From JAZKIX01 sp040384645 (GTDB lineage Bacteria > Pseudomonadota > Gammaproteobacteria > Burkholderiales > Burkholderiaceae_D), in contig JAZKIX010000077.1 of assembly GCA_040384645.1 (NCBI GenBank), forward strand, positions 1 to 62,374: a stretch of 62,374 bases of DNA. Direction: 5' to 3'. The stretch's first letter is position 1, and each line of letters opens with the position of its first letter. Of the stretch, positions 9,496 to 18,133 are shown piece by piece. The translations under genes were made by a program, and so were the position numbers. The notes beneath the pieces are model-generated. The model saw nothing but the letters and a program-made list of their open reading frames with translations, had not been told where the DNA came from and ran no database searches.

Positions 9496-10206
9496 ATGTT
9501 GAAAATTCAAAGCCTTAAGGTCTCTTATGGAGGTATCCAAGCCGTCAAGGGCGTGGATATTGATGTGAGTGAAGGTGAGCTCGTAACCTTGATCGGCGCG
9601 AACGGCGCGGGCAAAACAACAATTTTGAAAGCGATTACGGGCACTTTGCCCGAGTGTAAAGTTGAAGGAAGTATTAAATATCTATCGCAATCCATCGTTG
9701 GCACATCCTCATTTCGATTGGTGGAGAAGCATCTTGCAATGGTTCCAGAAGGGCGTGGTGTATTTACGCGTATGTCGATTCGCGAAAATATGCTGATGGG
9801 CGCGTATGTGCGAAATGATTCTGTGGCAATAGCCGAAGACATTGAAAAATGGTTTGAGATTTTCCCTAGACTGAAGGAACGTTCAGCGCAAATGGCTGGC
9901 ACTTTGTCTGGAGGTGAGCAACAAATGCTCGCTATGGCTCGTGCCTTAATGAGCAAGCCCAAGCTTCTGTTATTGGACGAACCGTCAATGGGCTTGTCGC
10001 CATTAATGGTTGAGAAGATTTTTGAGGTTATTCGAACTATTTCAAATCTGGGCGTCACCATCTTATTAGTAGAGCAGAATGCCCGATTGGCGTTGAAGGC
10101 CGCTAACCGATGTTATGTTCTGGAATCCGGTTTGATTACCATGAACGGAAATGCCTCCGATTTGTTAAATGATGACCGAATAAAGGCAGCATATTTGGGT
10201 GAGTAA
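9496..10206 (+). CDS. livF: Branched-chain amino acid ABC transporter ATPase LivF
   Basis: A 236-residue partner ATPase of LivG. Walker A GANGAGKTT, the MVPEGRGVF segment characteristic of LivF, signature LSGGEQQMLAMARAL and Walker B LLLLDEPSMGLSP are intact. It starts 10 bp after livG. Its stop codon TAA lies within the 6-bp target duplication of the IS982 element that follows, so the protein is complete but the operon's own terminator has been displaced by nearly 1 kb. Confidence 0.96.
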   Translation: MLKIQSLKVSYGGIQAVKGVDIDVSEGELVTLIGANGAGKTTILKAITGTLPECKVEGSIKYLSQSIVGTSSFRLVEKHLAMVPEGRGVFTRMSIRENMLMGAYVRNDSVAIAEDIEKWFEIFPRLKERSAQMAGTLSGGEQQMLAMARALMSKPKLLLLDEPSMGLSPLMVEKIFEVIRTISNLGVTILLVEQNARLALKAANRCYVLESGLITMNGNASDLLNDDRIKAAYLGE

Positions 10207-11190
10207 TTAACGTGAGTTCGACGTAAGTCGGCTTCAGAGCGTGATATCTTTTCCATGAATGATGTTGAACGATGGCAGCTTCGGCAGCAAGGTATAAGCG
10301 ACCAGGCCGGCTACGAGGTGGGTCATGAAATTGGTGCTGCTGCGATGCCGCGAGTGCTCGATCTGGCATTGGTTCTTGAGAATGTCGTTGACCGATTCGA
10401 TCAGAGCCCGCTTGCGCAGCATAACTTTGTCGAACAGCGTCATGAGCTTGTTTTTCATGTTCTTTTTGATTTTCGTGACCAGTTGCAAGCCGTGTTCCCA
10501 TAACTTGTTGAACAACGGCTGGGAAATATAGCCCTTGTCGCCGAACAGCTTACCTGTGAGCGCTTGCGCCATCTCCGGCACAGGCTTACGGTCATCGACG
10601 TTACCCGGTGTCAGTTTAACGGCTAGCAGTTCACCGCGGTCATTGACGATGATGTGTAATTTGAAGCCAAAAAACCAGCCGGTCGACGTCTTGCCGCGCT
10701 GGGCCGTGCCACGGAAAACGCGGTGTGCAGCAATCCGATGGGTGTCGCAGACGTCGATACTAGTGGCGTCGACAAACGCCAGTCCGGTCAGTTGCCCGAG
10801 ATGGGCATGAAGGAAGGCACACAGGGAGCTCAAGCCGGACCCGATGCACTCGACAAAGCGGTTGTAGGAAGGCAGGCCGGGAAAGTCGGTGCGATGGTGT
10901 GGCACAAGACATTGCAGATAAAAATGCTTGAATGTGCGGTAATGGGAATGATGAAAATAGACCAGAATGGTCATGATTTCGCTCACGCTCATGCTGGAAG
11001 AACGATTGCGCCGGCGAGCCGGATTGGCCAGAAGCAGGCGGCCGTCCGGGCGCTTCACAAAATCATCAAACTGGCAGAAATGATCGGTCAAATCCAGGGA
11101 GCGGTTCATGGCAATCACCTTGTACGACGAGATTCCCATGAAGACAGCGACTTCGCCGATCAATTCCTTACGTCGAACTCACGTTAATTA
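10204..11190 (-). mobile_element. IS982-family insertion sequence with target duplication
   Basis: The element spans 10210-11184 (975 bp). Its ends are perfect 18-bp inverted repeats, ACGTGAGTTCGACGTAAG and its complement. The 6-bp direct repeat TAATTA flanks it (10204-10209 and 11185-11190), as expected for a recent insertion. It carries one transposase gene on the minus strand. The insertion point is the livF stop codon: removing the element and one TAATTA restores livF directly followed by its terminator hairpin at 11194. Confidence 0.93.
10234..11109 (-). CDS. IS982-family transposase
   Basis: A 291-residue DDE transposase from the ATG at 11109, which has AAGGTG six bases upstream; a TTG start at 11163 would add 18 residues. 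Family blocks are intact: FVDATSIDVCDTHRI (first Asp), GWFFGFKLHIIVND, GKLFGDKGYIS (second Asp), and the C-terminal ALIESVNDILKNQCQIEHSR (catalytic Glu). No frameshift or stop is seen, so the copy may be active. Confidence 0.94.
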   Translation of the reverse strand: MNRSLDLTDHFCQFDDFVKRPDGRLLLANPARRRNRSSSMSVSEIMTILVYFHHSHYRTFKHFYLQCLVPHHRTDFPGLPSYNRFVECIGSGLSSLCAFLHAHLGQLTGLAFVDATSIDVCDTHRIAAHRVFRGTAQRGKTSTGWFFGFKLHIIVNDRGELLAVKLTPGNVDDRKPVPEMAQALTGKLFGDKGYISQPLFNKLWEHGLQLVTKIKKNMKNKLMTLFDKVMLRKRALIESVNDILKNQCQIEHSRHRSSTNFMTHLVAGLVAYTLLPKLPSFNIIHGKDITL

Positions 11191-11193
11191 AGC

Positions 11194-11228
11194 AAAAAAA
11201 TACCCCGAAAATCGGGGTATTTTTTAAA
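11194..11228. terminator. Terminator of the liv operon, displaced by IS982
   Basis: ATACCCCGA and TCGGGGTAT form a strong hairpin between A and T runs. Ignoring the IS, it starts 10 bp after the livF stop. Being symmetric it may also stop transcription coming from the phasin gene on the other strand. Confidence 0.85.
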
Positions 11229-11296
11229 ACAAGATAGAAGCATCATTTTCTATCTGCAATCCATCGCATGCCAACAGCGTATGCAAGCAATGAAGT

Positions 11297-11860
11297 TTAA
11301 TTACTTGAACGTGATGTTACTTTTTCTGCGGCTTGTGAAAATTGGTTCACGGCACTAGATAAGTTGGATTCAATTGCTTCAACTGCTTGCTTGGTCGTCT
11401 TTGCAAGCTGCTCATAGCCTGCATTTGCGTTACCGACCGCGGTCTTGAAAATTGCAACAGCACTTTCAGTGCCGGCTGGGGCGTTTTTTGTTACTTCTTC
11501 AACTAGCGCTAATACTTTACGATTGGTTTCAGCAAATTGCGCTTCCGCAGCCTTCGTAAACTCAGCTTGAGCACCGGTTGCGATGGTCGCCAAATTACGT
11601 CCATATGCAAGCGCTTTTTCTGCGCTGGGTTGCGATTGCGACGCGGTCAAGGAGAAGAATTCTTGAGGATCCTTTGCCGACAGCAACTGTTTCGCTATCG
11701 CAGACGATTCTTCCAGAGAGGATTTGGCAACATTTAAATTTAAGTCGATGAACTTTTCAACGCCTTCAAATGCTTTATTTGTTAGTTGAGTGATCAATGC
11801 CAGTTGCGCTTCAAAGTTGGCTTTAGTTGCTACGGAAAGTTGTTCTGGTACAGCAAACAT
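11297..11860 (-). CDS. Phasin family protein
   Basis: A 187-residue, Ala-rich, almost wholly helical protein that opens MFAVPEQLSVATKANFEAQL, as betaproteobacterial phasins (PhaP) do. Phasins coat polyhydroxyalkanoate granules and control their number and size. Length and lack of membrane segments agree with the family. AGGAGA precedes the start. No PHA synthase is nearby, so its partners are elsewhere. The symbol phaP is likely but not certain because these genomes often have several phasins. Confidence 0.9.
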   Translation of the reverse strand: MFAVPEQLSVATKANFEAQLALITQLTNKAFEGVEKFIDLNLNVAKSSLEESSAIAKQLLSAKDPQEFFSLTASQSQPSAEKALAYGRNLATIATGAQAEFTKAAEAQFAETNRKVLALVEEVTKNAPAGTESAVAIFKTAVGNANAGYEQLAKTTKQAVEAIESNLSSAVNQFSQAAEKVTSRSSN

Positions 11861-12177
11861 ACACTTCTCCTAACGAGATTGATTGCAAAATGAGTTGGGG
11901 ACTAGATTGTGCATTGCAACAATCAGCATTCTAGTGATTGTTTTAATTTAGTCAAGATTATTTTTGCATCGCATCAAATAATGGTTGATTTCATAGTATT
12001 CGATGCGCAAGGCGCTTGATAGTGGCTGAAGTGATTTCTAATATTGGCCTAAAGTAACAAATTTCGAGCAGCTTCGGACACCCATATACGTTGAAAATTG
12101 AAATATTTTCCCATTTGGATTGCCCAATTTTTATGTCATTGGCTCAGGCGGCGGCCAACTAAATTTCGAGGAGTTTT
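11861..12177. other. Intergenic region, no gene seen
   Basis: 317 AT-rich bases between the divergent phasin and nitroreductase genes; both promoters must lie here. I see no ORF with a ribosome binding site and no strong repeat. Confidence 0.6.
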
Positions 12178-12873
12178 ATGATAAATAATCCGATGCAGCA
12201 GATGGTCGATGCTGCGATCACGTCACGTCGTTCGATTCGGAAATTTTTGCCAACATTAGTGGCGCGCGAGGATATTGAACAAATCCTTGCGGTAGCGGCA
12301 CGCGCACCGTCCGGCACAAATACGCAACCGTGGAAAGTAATTGTTCTGAGCGGGGCGTCAAAGGAGAGGCTTTCAACCCGCATTATTCAGGCTTATGACG
12401 ATCCGACGCTTCTAAGTGAATGCGTTGAAGAGTACAACTATTATCCGCGTCAGTGGGTGTCGCCTTATATCGAGCGACGCCGCAAGGTTGGATGGGATCT
12501 CTATGCCTTGTTGGGTTTGACGCGCGACAACAAAGTTGGAATGCGGGAGCAACAAAGCCGTAATTACCGCTTTTTTGATGCACCGGTCGGATTAATATTC
12601 ACCATGGATCGCATTATGGAACAAGGATCTTGGCTTGATTACGGGATGTTTTTGCAAAATATAATGGTGGCAGCCCGCGCACGTGGCCTCGATACATGTC
12701 CGCAAGCCGCATTTATGCAGTTTCATCGAATCATCAGTGAAGAATTGCAGATTCCGCATAGCGAAATAGTCGTGTGTGGCATGTCGTTGGGCTATGCAGA
12801 TTTACAAAAAGTCGAGAACACCTTAGTGACCGAGCGCGAGCCCGTAACTGGTTTCACTAGATTTTTTGAATAA
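12178..12873 (+). CDS. Nitroreductase family protein (FMN-dependent)
   Basis: A 231-residue protein with the nitroreductase FMN-binding opening SRRSIRKFLPT and ARAPSGTNTQPWK, and the later ERREPVTGF-like C-terminal region typical of the family. These homodimeric flavoenzymes reduce nitroaromatics, quinones or flavins with NAD(P)H. GAGGAG lies about six bases before the ATG. The insertion at about residues 85-125 makes it more like the PnbA/nitrobenzoate-reductase subgroup than NfsB, but the natural substrate cannot be read from sequence. Confidence 0.88.
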   Translation: MINNPMQQMVDAAITSRRSIRKFLPTLVAREDIEQILAVAARAPSGTNTQPWKVIVLSGASKERLSTRIIQAYDDPTLLSECVEEYNYYPRQWVSPYIERRRKVGWDLYALLGLTRDNKVGMREQQSRNYRFFDAPVGLIFTMDRIMEQGSWLDYGMFLQNIMVAARARGLDTCPQAAFMQFHRIISEELQIPHSEIVVCGMSLGYADLQKVENTLVTEREPVTGFTRFFE

Positions 12874-13068
12874 TTTGAATCTTTGTTGAGGCAACAATAG
12901 TTTTTGCAACCTTACCAACGAAAATTATAAGTTCAACAAAATATCTTGTGAATCTTTCAAATAAAGCTGTTTAATTAAATGCGCTAACACCTTAATTTGC
13001 TTGTGGAAATTCACGATTTTGCTAAACTGCAACGAGGTTAATTTACCGTGTTAATAGGAGGGCAGTTC

Positions 13069-14103
13069 ATGCGTAAGCCCGCGCTAGCAGGTTTGATTTT
13101 GTCGTTGTTATTTAGTTTTTGTTGTGCTTCTGTCTTTGCTGAATCCGGAACTTCAGGCCACAAAGCGACAAAAAAGCATAAGCGGATAACGGTGAAAGTA
13201 GTAAAGCTCTCAAACGTACTCCGAATTGCCAATCAAACTGTTGCTAGACATGCTGCAAGGCAGCGAATCGTGCTCCAGCGCGTAGCGTACACGCCAATGC
13301 CACCCGTAATGACGGCAGGCGATCTGGCGGGGTTGCAACTAACCCATGATCCGTTGGAATTGCAATCGGCAGTGGCGCTGGTAATTGACCAAGAAAATTC
13401 TGAAGTTTTGTTTGAAAAAAATTCCAAAGTTGTATTACCCATTGCGTCTATCACTAAATTGATGACGGGTTTAGTCGTGGTTGAAGCGCAGCAGAATATG
13501 GATGAGTTGTTGGAAGTGACCGAGGAAGATATCGATAAAGAGAAAAATAGTTCTTCGCGCTTGCGGATAGGGGCTCAGCTGACACGTTCGAACATGCTCC
13601 ATATAGCCTTGATGAGTTCTGAAAATCGTGCGGCTTCAGCGCTTGGGCGAAACTATCCTGGCGGTCTGCCGGCATTTGTCGCAGCCATGAATGAAAAAGC
13701 AAGAGCGCTTGGCATGACCGGTACCCGTTACGTCGATTCAACCGGGCTTTCCAGCCAGAATATGGCCAGCGCGCAAGACTTGGCAAAGTTAGTGGTTGCC
13801 GCGCACAAACATCCCATTCTTTGTCAGTATTCCACCGATACCAAATATGTCGTCGACACAGGTGGATATCAATTGCAATACCAATCATCGAACCGTTTGG
13901 TGGCCAATCCTGAATGGGAGATCGGATTACAAAAGACCGGCTATATCGCAGAAGCAGGACGGTGTCTGGTGATGCAAGCAAAAATACAAGGCCGTGCAGT
14001 AATCATGGTGTTTTTGGACTCTAAGGGTAAATACTCGCGCTTGGCAGATGCTGGCCGTATCAGGAAATGGCTGGCAACGTTGAAAGGGCAGGCCATATCC
14101 TGA
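13069..14103 (+). CDS. pbpG: Serine-type D-Ala-D-Ala endopeptidase (PBP7/8-like, S11 family)
   Basis: A 344-residue secreted peptidase. The start at 13069 is preceded by GGAGG and yields a clear signal peptide (MRKPALAGLILSLLFSFC). The penicillin-binding motifs are SITK (nucleophile Ser), SEN and KTG. It has no C-terminal membrane-anchoring domain, which points to the endopeptidase PbpG group and not to DacA/DacC carboxypeptidases. It cleaves cross-links in peptidoglycan in the periplasm. A near-perfect terminator follows 16 bp after its stop. Confidence 0.9.
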   Translation: MRKPALAGLILSLLFSFCCASVFAESGTSGHKATKKHKRITVKVVKLSNVLRIANQTVARHAARQRIVLQRVAYTPMPPVMTAGDLAGLQLTHDPLELQSAVALVIDQENSEVLFEKNSKVVLPIASITKLMTGLVVVEAQQNMDELLEVTEEDIDKEKNSSSRLRIGAQLTRSNMLHIALMSSENRAASALGRNYPGGLPAFVAAMNEKARALGMTGTRYVDSTGLSSQNMASAQDLAKLVVAAHKHPILCQYSTDTKYVVDTGGYQLQYQSSNRLVANPEWEIGLQKTGYIAEAGRCLVMQAKIQGRAVIMVFLDSKGKYSRLADAGRIRKWLATLKGQAIS

Positions 14104-14118
14104 GAGGTGTTTCAATGA

Positions 14119-14150
14119 CGTAAAAAACGCCCGTGAGGGCGTTTTTTACG
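14119..14150. terminator. Bidirectional terminator between pbpG and the iclR-type gene
   Basis: Perfect 14-bp stem, CGTAAAAAACGCCC with GGGCGTTTTTTACG, around a GTGA loop. A and T runs on both sides let it serve both convergent genes. Confidence 0.92.
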
Positions 14151-14237
14151 TTTGGCGATCAATTTTATCGATGTTGAAAGTGAGTTTTTTACCAGTGGAA
14201 ATACAAGCCGCTGTCACTAAACTCCTGACGTAGTACC

Positions 14238-15029
14238 TTATGTCGGCATTTCTTGCACCGTATACCCCAGCGTTGCTGAAATCTGGTTTGCCGTGTGTAT
14301 CAAATCCTCCAGCCATTCTTCTTGCAGACGGTCGGCCGGTGCAGATATTGAGAGGCCGGCAATTAATTTACCAGAATCGTCGCGGATGCCGGCAGCCATG
14401 CAGCGCACGCCCAATTCCAATTCGTCGTTGTCGCGAGCGTAGCCACGGGCGCGCACCAGACTTAATTCACGTTCAAGCCGTGCCAGATCGGTAATGGAAT
14501 TTTTATTGTGACCAGCCAAACCAGTGCGTGTAGCGTAGGCGCGCACGGCTTTGGGGTCGTCGACCGACAAAAATAACTTTCCGGTCGAAGTCAGATGCAA
14601 GGGCGCACGACCACCGATTGCGCGTACCACTTGCATCCCGGAGCGTTCGGAAAAAGCGCGGTCGATATACACGATTTCATCGCCCTGGCGCACAGATAAA
14701 TTGATGGTTTGATGGGTTTTACGATGCAGGCCACGCATGAAATCGAGCGCTGCTTCGCGTACATTCAGACGGCTTTTGACAATATTGCCCAGTTCCAGCA
14801 GGCGCATGCCCAGACGGTAAGAGCCCGGTTCGACCCGATCAACAAACCTGGTAATAACCATGTCATTGAGAATGCGATGCGCTGTCGAGGGATGCAAGCC
14901 AGTGACTTTGGATAGTTCTTTCAAGCTGACCGGATCGGGATATTGAGCAAGCGCATCAAGTAATGCGACCATGCGTTCGATTACTTGAATCGAGGTTTTT
15001 TCTGGCTCAACTGGCGCTTCATTTTTCAT
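14238..15029 (-). CDS. IclR-family transcriptional regulator
   Basis: A 263-residue regulator: winged helix-turn-helix at about residues 12-75 (SLKELSKVTGLHPSTAHRIL) followed by the IclR effector-binding domain (MRGLHRKTHQTINLSVRQGD, AAGIRDDSGKLIAGLSISAP). Members control catabolic operons such as glyoxylate or aromatic degradation. No obvious target enzyme gene is adjacent; the divergent neighbours are a possible 38-codon ORF and dgkA. Confidence 0.93.
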   Translation of the reverse strand: MKNEAPVEPEKTSIQVIERMVALLDALAQYPDPVSLKELSKVTGLHPSTAHRILNDMVITRFVDRVEPGSYRLGMRLLELGNIVKSRLNVREAALDFMRGLHRKTHQTINLSVRQGDEIVYIDRAFSERSGMQVVRAIGGRAPLHLTSTGKLFLSVDDPKAVRAYATRTGLAGHNKNSITDLARLERELSLVRARGYARDNDELELGVRCMAAGIRDDSGKLIAGLSISAPADRLQEEWLEDLIHTANQISATLGYTVQEMPT

Positions 15030-15096
15030 AATATGGTTTGTGCAGTGCGATACAAAAATTCATTTTATACCACAATGTGAAAATATTGGAGAGGTG

Positions 15097-15213
15097 ATGG
15101 CTGAAAGTCAACAGCCTAAGCCCACTCCACGACCCGGTGTGTTGACCAGTCGATCGGGCTGGATGCCTGCGGCGGCTGTTAAAATCATTGCTGCAATGTC
15201 GGTTCGGCGGTGA
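15097..15213 (+). CDS. Possible small ORF, 38 residues
   Basis: A short reading frame MAESQQPKPTPRPGVLTSRS... with a strong ribosome binding site, GGAGAGG, three bases before ATG. It is divergent from the IclR-type gene. The product is proline-rich and basic at its end (MSVRR) with no recognised domain. It could be a real small protein, a leader peptide, or the remnant of a longer gene. Confidence 0.35.
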   Translation: MAESQQPKPTPRPGVLTSRSGWMPAAAVKIIAAMSVRR

Positions 15214-15291
15214 ACGTTGAACTCACATCTCGCGATGCAGTTGCAGATCTGCAGCTAAATTTCAAATGATGTATCCAGCGAATAAATTGGC

Positions 15292-15708
15292 ATGACAGAA
15301 AACCAAGAAACCCAGGCAGAACAGAAGCAGGAAACGAGCGAATTTAAAAGTAAAAGTGGCTTGAAGCGAATTGTCAGCGCTTTTTTATATTCGATTGATG
15401 GTTTCAAGGCGGCGTGGCGTAATGAGCATGCGTTTCGCCAGGAATTGATCGTCGTAATAGTGGGTTCGGTGATCGCGCTGCTATTGCGTATCTCAGCATT
15501 TGAAAAGTTGGTGCTGATTGCAGTACTGGTACTGATCCTGATTATCGAGCTAATCAATTCTGCCATCGAAGCAGTGGTGGATCGCGTTTCCCTAGAACGC
15601 CATACCTTGTCGAAGAATGCAAAAGACTTCGGCAGCGCTGCTGTATTCCTCGCGGTTGCCTTGGCGGTCGGGGCTTGGGGTGTTGTGCTGGTAAATCGTT
15701 TTTATTGA
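15292..15708 (+). CDS. dgkA: Diacylglycerol kinase
   Basis: A 138-residue inner-membrane enzyme with three transmembrane helices. The DgkA active-site stretch EAVVDRVSLERH...AKDFGSAAV is intact, as is the amphipathic opening (FLYSIDGFKAAWRNEHAFRQE). It phosphorylates diacylglycerol produced by osmoregulated glucan or LPS modification, returning it to phosphatidic acid. It carries an N-terminal extension of about 25 polar residues not present in E. coli DgkA (122 aa). Confidence 0.95.
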   Translation: MTENQETQAEQKQETSEFKSKSGLKRIVSAFLYSIDGFKAAWRNEHAFRQELIVVIVGSVIALLLRISAFEKLVLIAVLVLILIIELINSAIEAVVDRVSLERHTLSKNAKDFGSAAVFLAVALAVGAWGVVLVNRFY

Positions 15709-15741
15709 AAACGCCTCACACCCCCTATTTCAAGAGAAACT

Positions 15742-15820
15742 AGGGGGTATATATGTAAATATATGCTTACCCGCAGGCTTTTAGCGGGTAAAAAATAATA
15801 CTGCCGCCAGTATATTTTTA
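15742..15820 (+). repeat. Dispersed structured intergenic element, copy B
   Basis: Begins AGGGGGTATATATG and ends ATACTG-ccgc-CAGTAT-ATTTTTA. The middle hairpin TACCCGC...GCGGGTA is perfect in this copy. It lies 33 bp past dgkA on the same strand. A further CCCCCTA/TAGGGGG palindrome (15721-15747) overlaps its left end. Confidence 0.85.
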
Positions 15821-15846
15821 TGCTTTGGGCTATTTTGTGGCCGCTG

Positions 15847-16893
15847 TTATTGCCCCGGGTTGGTAATCCGTTGATGAACTGCGTCGACCTTGCGCATGAT
15901 TTCATCGTTCAATTGAATTGAATAAGCATCGATATTTTCTTTCAATTGCGTCAAATTAGTCGCGCCGATAATAGTCGAGGCGACAAACCAGCGTGAGTAA
16001 CACCATGCCAGCGCCAGTTGTGCCGGCGTCATGCCGTTGGCGCGTGCCAAGGCGGCGTATTCTTTTACTGCTTCGATCACGGACGGACGCAGGTAGCGCG
16101 GACTCCAGCTTGGCGGGAAAATAGTCAGACGGCCGTGGGCTTTGGGATTGTCTTGATATTTGGCGCTCAGTTGACCAAAAGCGAGCGGGCTATACGCTAG
16201 CAAACCGACTTGGTCGCGGAAACAAACTTCATTGAGTAAGCTGGTTTCGTCGTGGCGATTGGTCAGGTTATATAAATTTTGTACCGAGGCAATACGTGGC
16301 AAGTCGTGCCGTTCGGACTGTTTGATGAATTCCGACACGCCCCAGCATGATTCATTCGAGACGCCGATATGCCGGATCTTGCCAGCTTTGACCAATTCAG
16401 CCAAGGCCGCCAAAGTATCGGCGATGGCAGTACAAGGCCGTTCGGCTTGCGGGTTGAATTCTGTTGCACCAAAAATCGGAACGTTGCGGCTCGGCCAATG
16501 CAATTGATATAGGTCGATATAGTCGGTTTGCAGGCGCTGCAAGCTGGTTTCTACTGCACTGCGGATATTGGCAGCGTCAAAGTCGCTCTGGCCATCCCGT
16601 ATCCAAGGCAAGCCCGGATTGGGGCCGGCAATTTTGGTAGCCAGAATAACTTCGCTACGCTTACCGGATTTCTTTAACCAGCTACCGATAAAACGCTCGG
16701 TTGCGCCTTGCGTTTTGGCGTTCGGCATGACTGGATACAGTTCGGCGGCATCGATGAAATTGATACCGTGTTCAAAGGCGTAATCCAGTTGACTATGCGC
16801 TTCCGCCTCGGTATTTTGCTCGCCGAAGGTCATGGTGCCGAGGCATATTTTCGAAACTTGCAGATTGCTAGAGCCGAGCTGGATTTTTTGCAT
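15847..16893 (-). CDS. Aldo/keto reductase, Tas type
   Basis: A 348-residue NADPH-dependent oxidoreductase. Starting at 16893 (AGGAAAA upstream) gives MQKIQLGSSNLQVSKICLGT, the usual beginning. The aldo/keto reductase catalytic Asp/Tyr are in FIDAAELYP, the Lys in VILATKIAGP, and the His in LYQLHWPSR. The length and PNAKTQGATERFIGSWLK insertion match E. coli Tas (346 aa), which suppresses a tyrosine auxotrophy. It is last in the minus-strand run aat-bpt-pyrD-tas. Confidence 0.9.
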   Translation of the reverse strand: MQKIQLGSSNLQVSKICLGTMTFGEQNTEAEAHSQLDYAFEHGINFIDAAELYPVMPNAKTQGATERFIGSWLKKSGKRSEVILATKIAGPNPGLPWIRDGQSDFDAANIRSAVETSLQRLQTDYIDLYQLHWPSRNVPIFGATEFNPQAERPCTAIADTLAALAELVKAGKIRHIGVSNESCWGVSEFIKQSERHDLPRIASVQNLYNLTNRHDETSLLNEVCFRDQVGLLAYSPLAFGQLSAKYQDNPKAHGRLTIFPPSWSPRYLRPSVIEAVKEYAALARANGMTPAQLALAWCYSRWFVASTIIGATNLTQLKENIDAYSIQLNDEIMRKVDAVHQRITNPGQ

Positions 16894-16974
16894 GATTTTC
16901 CTGGAAAATGAACGTGTGCTTGCCGCCACGAAGATATCAACGTACTGCTAAAGCGGTACAGCTAAAGCGGTGAT

Positions 16975-18018
16975 TTAAGGTGTTTTTCTTAAAACGTCCG
17001 CACATTCCTTAATGAGGGCAGGGCCGCGATAGATCAAGCCCGAATATAGTTGCACCAGTGCTGCGCCGGCGTTTATTTTTGCCTGAGCGTCGTCACCACG
17101 CATGATGCCACCGACGCCGATGATCGGCAGCGCATCGCCCAGTTCGGCTTTGAGCGCGCGAATCACGCTGTTGGACAATTCAAATACAGGTGCGCCGGAC
17201 AGGCCACCGGTTTCTTCACTATGTTTCAAATTTTTGACCGCATCGCGGCTGATGGTGGTGTTGGTGGCAATCACGCCGTCGATCTTGTGGCGCAAGAGCG
17301 CTGCCGCGATGGTTTTGATTTGCTCGCTATCGATATCCGGCGCGATCTTGAGTGCGATAGGTACATAGCGCCGATATTGATCGGCCAGGTGGTGCTGGGC
17401 GTCCTTGAGTTGCGTTAGCAAGGCGTCAAGCTCGCTGGCCCCCTGAAGCTGGCGCAAGTTTTTGGTATTAGGCGAGGAGATATTGACCGTCACATAACTA
17501 GCGTAGGGATAGACTTTTTGCAAGCACAGCAAATAATCATCGACCGCGCGCTCGATGGGCGTATCGGCATTTTTCCCGATATTGAGCCCCAACACCCCTT
17601 CTTTGTTTTGGTAAAACTTTGATGCCCGCACATTGGTAACGAAGGCATCCACACCGCCATTGTTAAAGCCCATGCGATTGATGATGGCGTGAGCAGCGGG
17701 CAACCGAAACATGCGCGGCAGCGGATTGCCGGCTTGGCCGCGTGGCGTGACAGTGCCGATTTCAATCGAACCGAAGCCCAGCGCCGCTAAACCATCGATG
17801 TAGGCGCCATCTTTGTCCAAGCCGGCTGCCAGCCCGACCGGATGTGGGAAATCGATGCCCATTACCTTGCGTGGATCGGCCGCCGGCTTGTTGATGCAGC
17901 GCGTCAAACCCAATGCAGCCGCGCGCTTGAGTGCAGGCAGGGTGATTCTGTGGGCAGTTTCGGGATCGAGTGAAAATAGGAGCGGGCGGGCGAGGGCGTA
18001 GAGAAATTTATCGGACAT
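16975..18018 (-). CDS. pyrD: Dihydroorotate dehydrogenase (quinone), class 2
   Basis: A 347-residue FMN enzyme of pyrimidine synthesis, bound to the inner face of the cytoplasmic membrane, which oxidises dihydroorotate with ubiquinone. The N-terminal amphipathic membrane-binding helix (LYALARPLLFSLDPETAHRI) is what marks class 2. The FMN site (GLAAGLDKDGAYIDG), the catalytic-Ser region NISSPNTKNLRQLQ and the phosphate-binding GVGGIMRGDDAQ are present. Confidence 0.97.
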   Translation of the reverse strand: MSDKFLYALARPLLFSLDPETAHRITLPALKRAAALGLTRCINKPAADPRKVMGIDFPHPVGLAAGLDKDGAYIDGLAALGFGSIEIGTVTPRGQAGNPLPRMFRLPAAHAIINRMGFNNGGVDAFVTNVRASKFYQNKEGVLGLNIGKNADTPIERAVDDYLLCLQKVYPYASYVTVNISSPNTKNLRQLQGASELDALLTQLKDAQHHLADQYRRYVPIALKIAPDIDSEQIKTIAAALLRHKIDGVIATNTTISRDAVKNLKHSEETGGLSGAPVFELSNSVIRALKAELGDALPIIGVGGIMRGDDAQAKINAGAALVQLYSGLIYRGPALIKECADVLRKTP

Positions 18019-18133
18019 GGAATTGGCTAGTGATTGAGGCGGGACGACGCTGCTGAACTGGGCTAACGCGGTATTTCAACAGGCACGCATTTTACAGCTT
18101 GCTGCCCGTCACAGGCTGGCCGTTCTGCGAGTT

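Noticed and set aside
13000..13068. Upstream GTG start for the PBP7-like gene at 13048
   Set aside because: The GGAGG ribosome site lies between that codon and the ATG at 13069, and the signal peptide begins at the latter.
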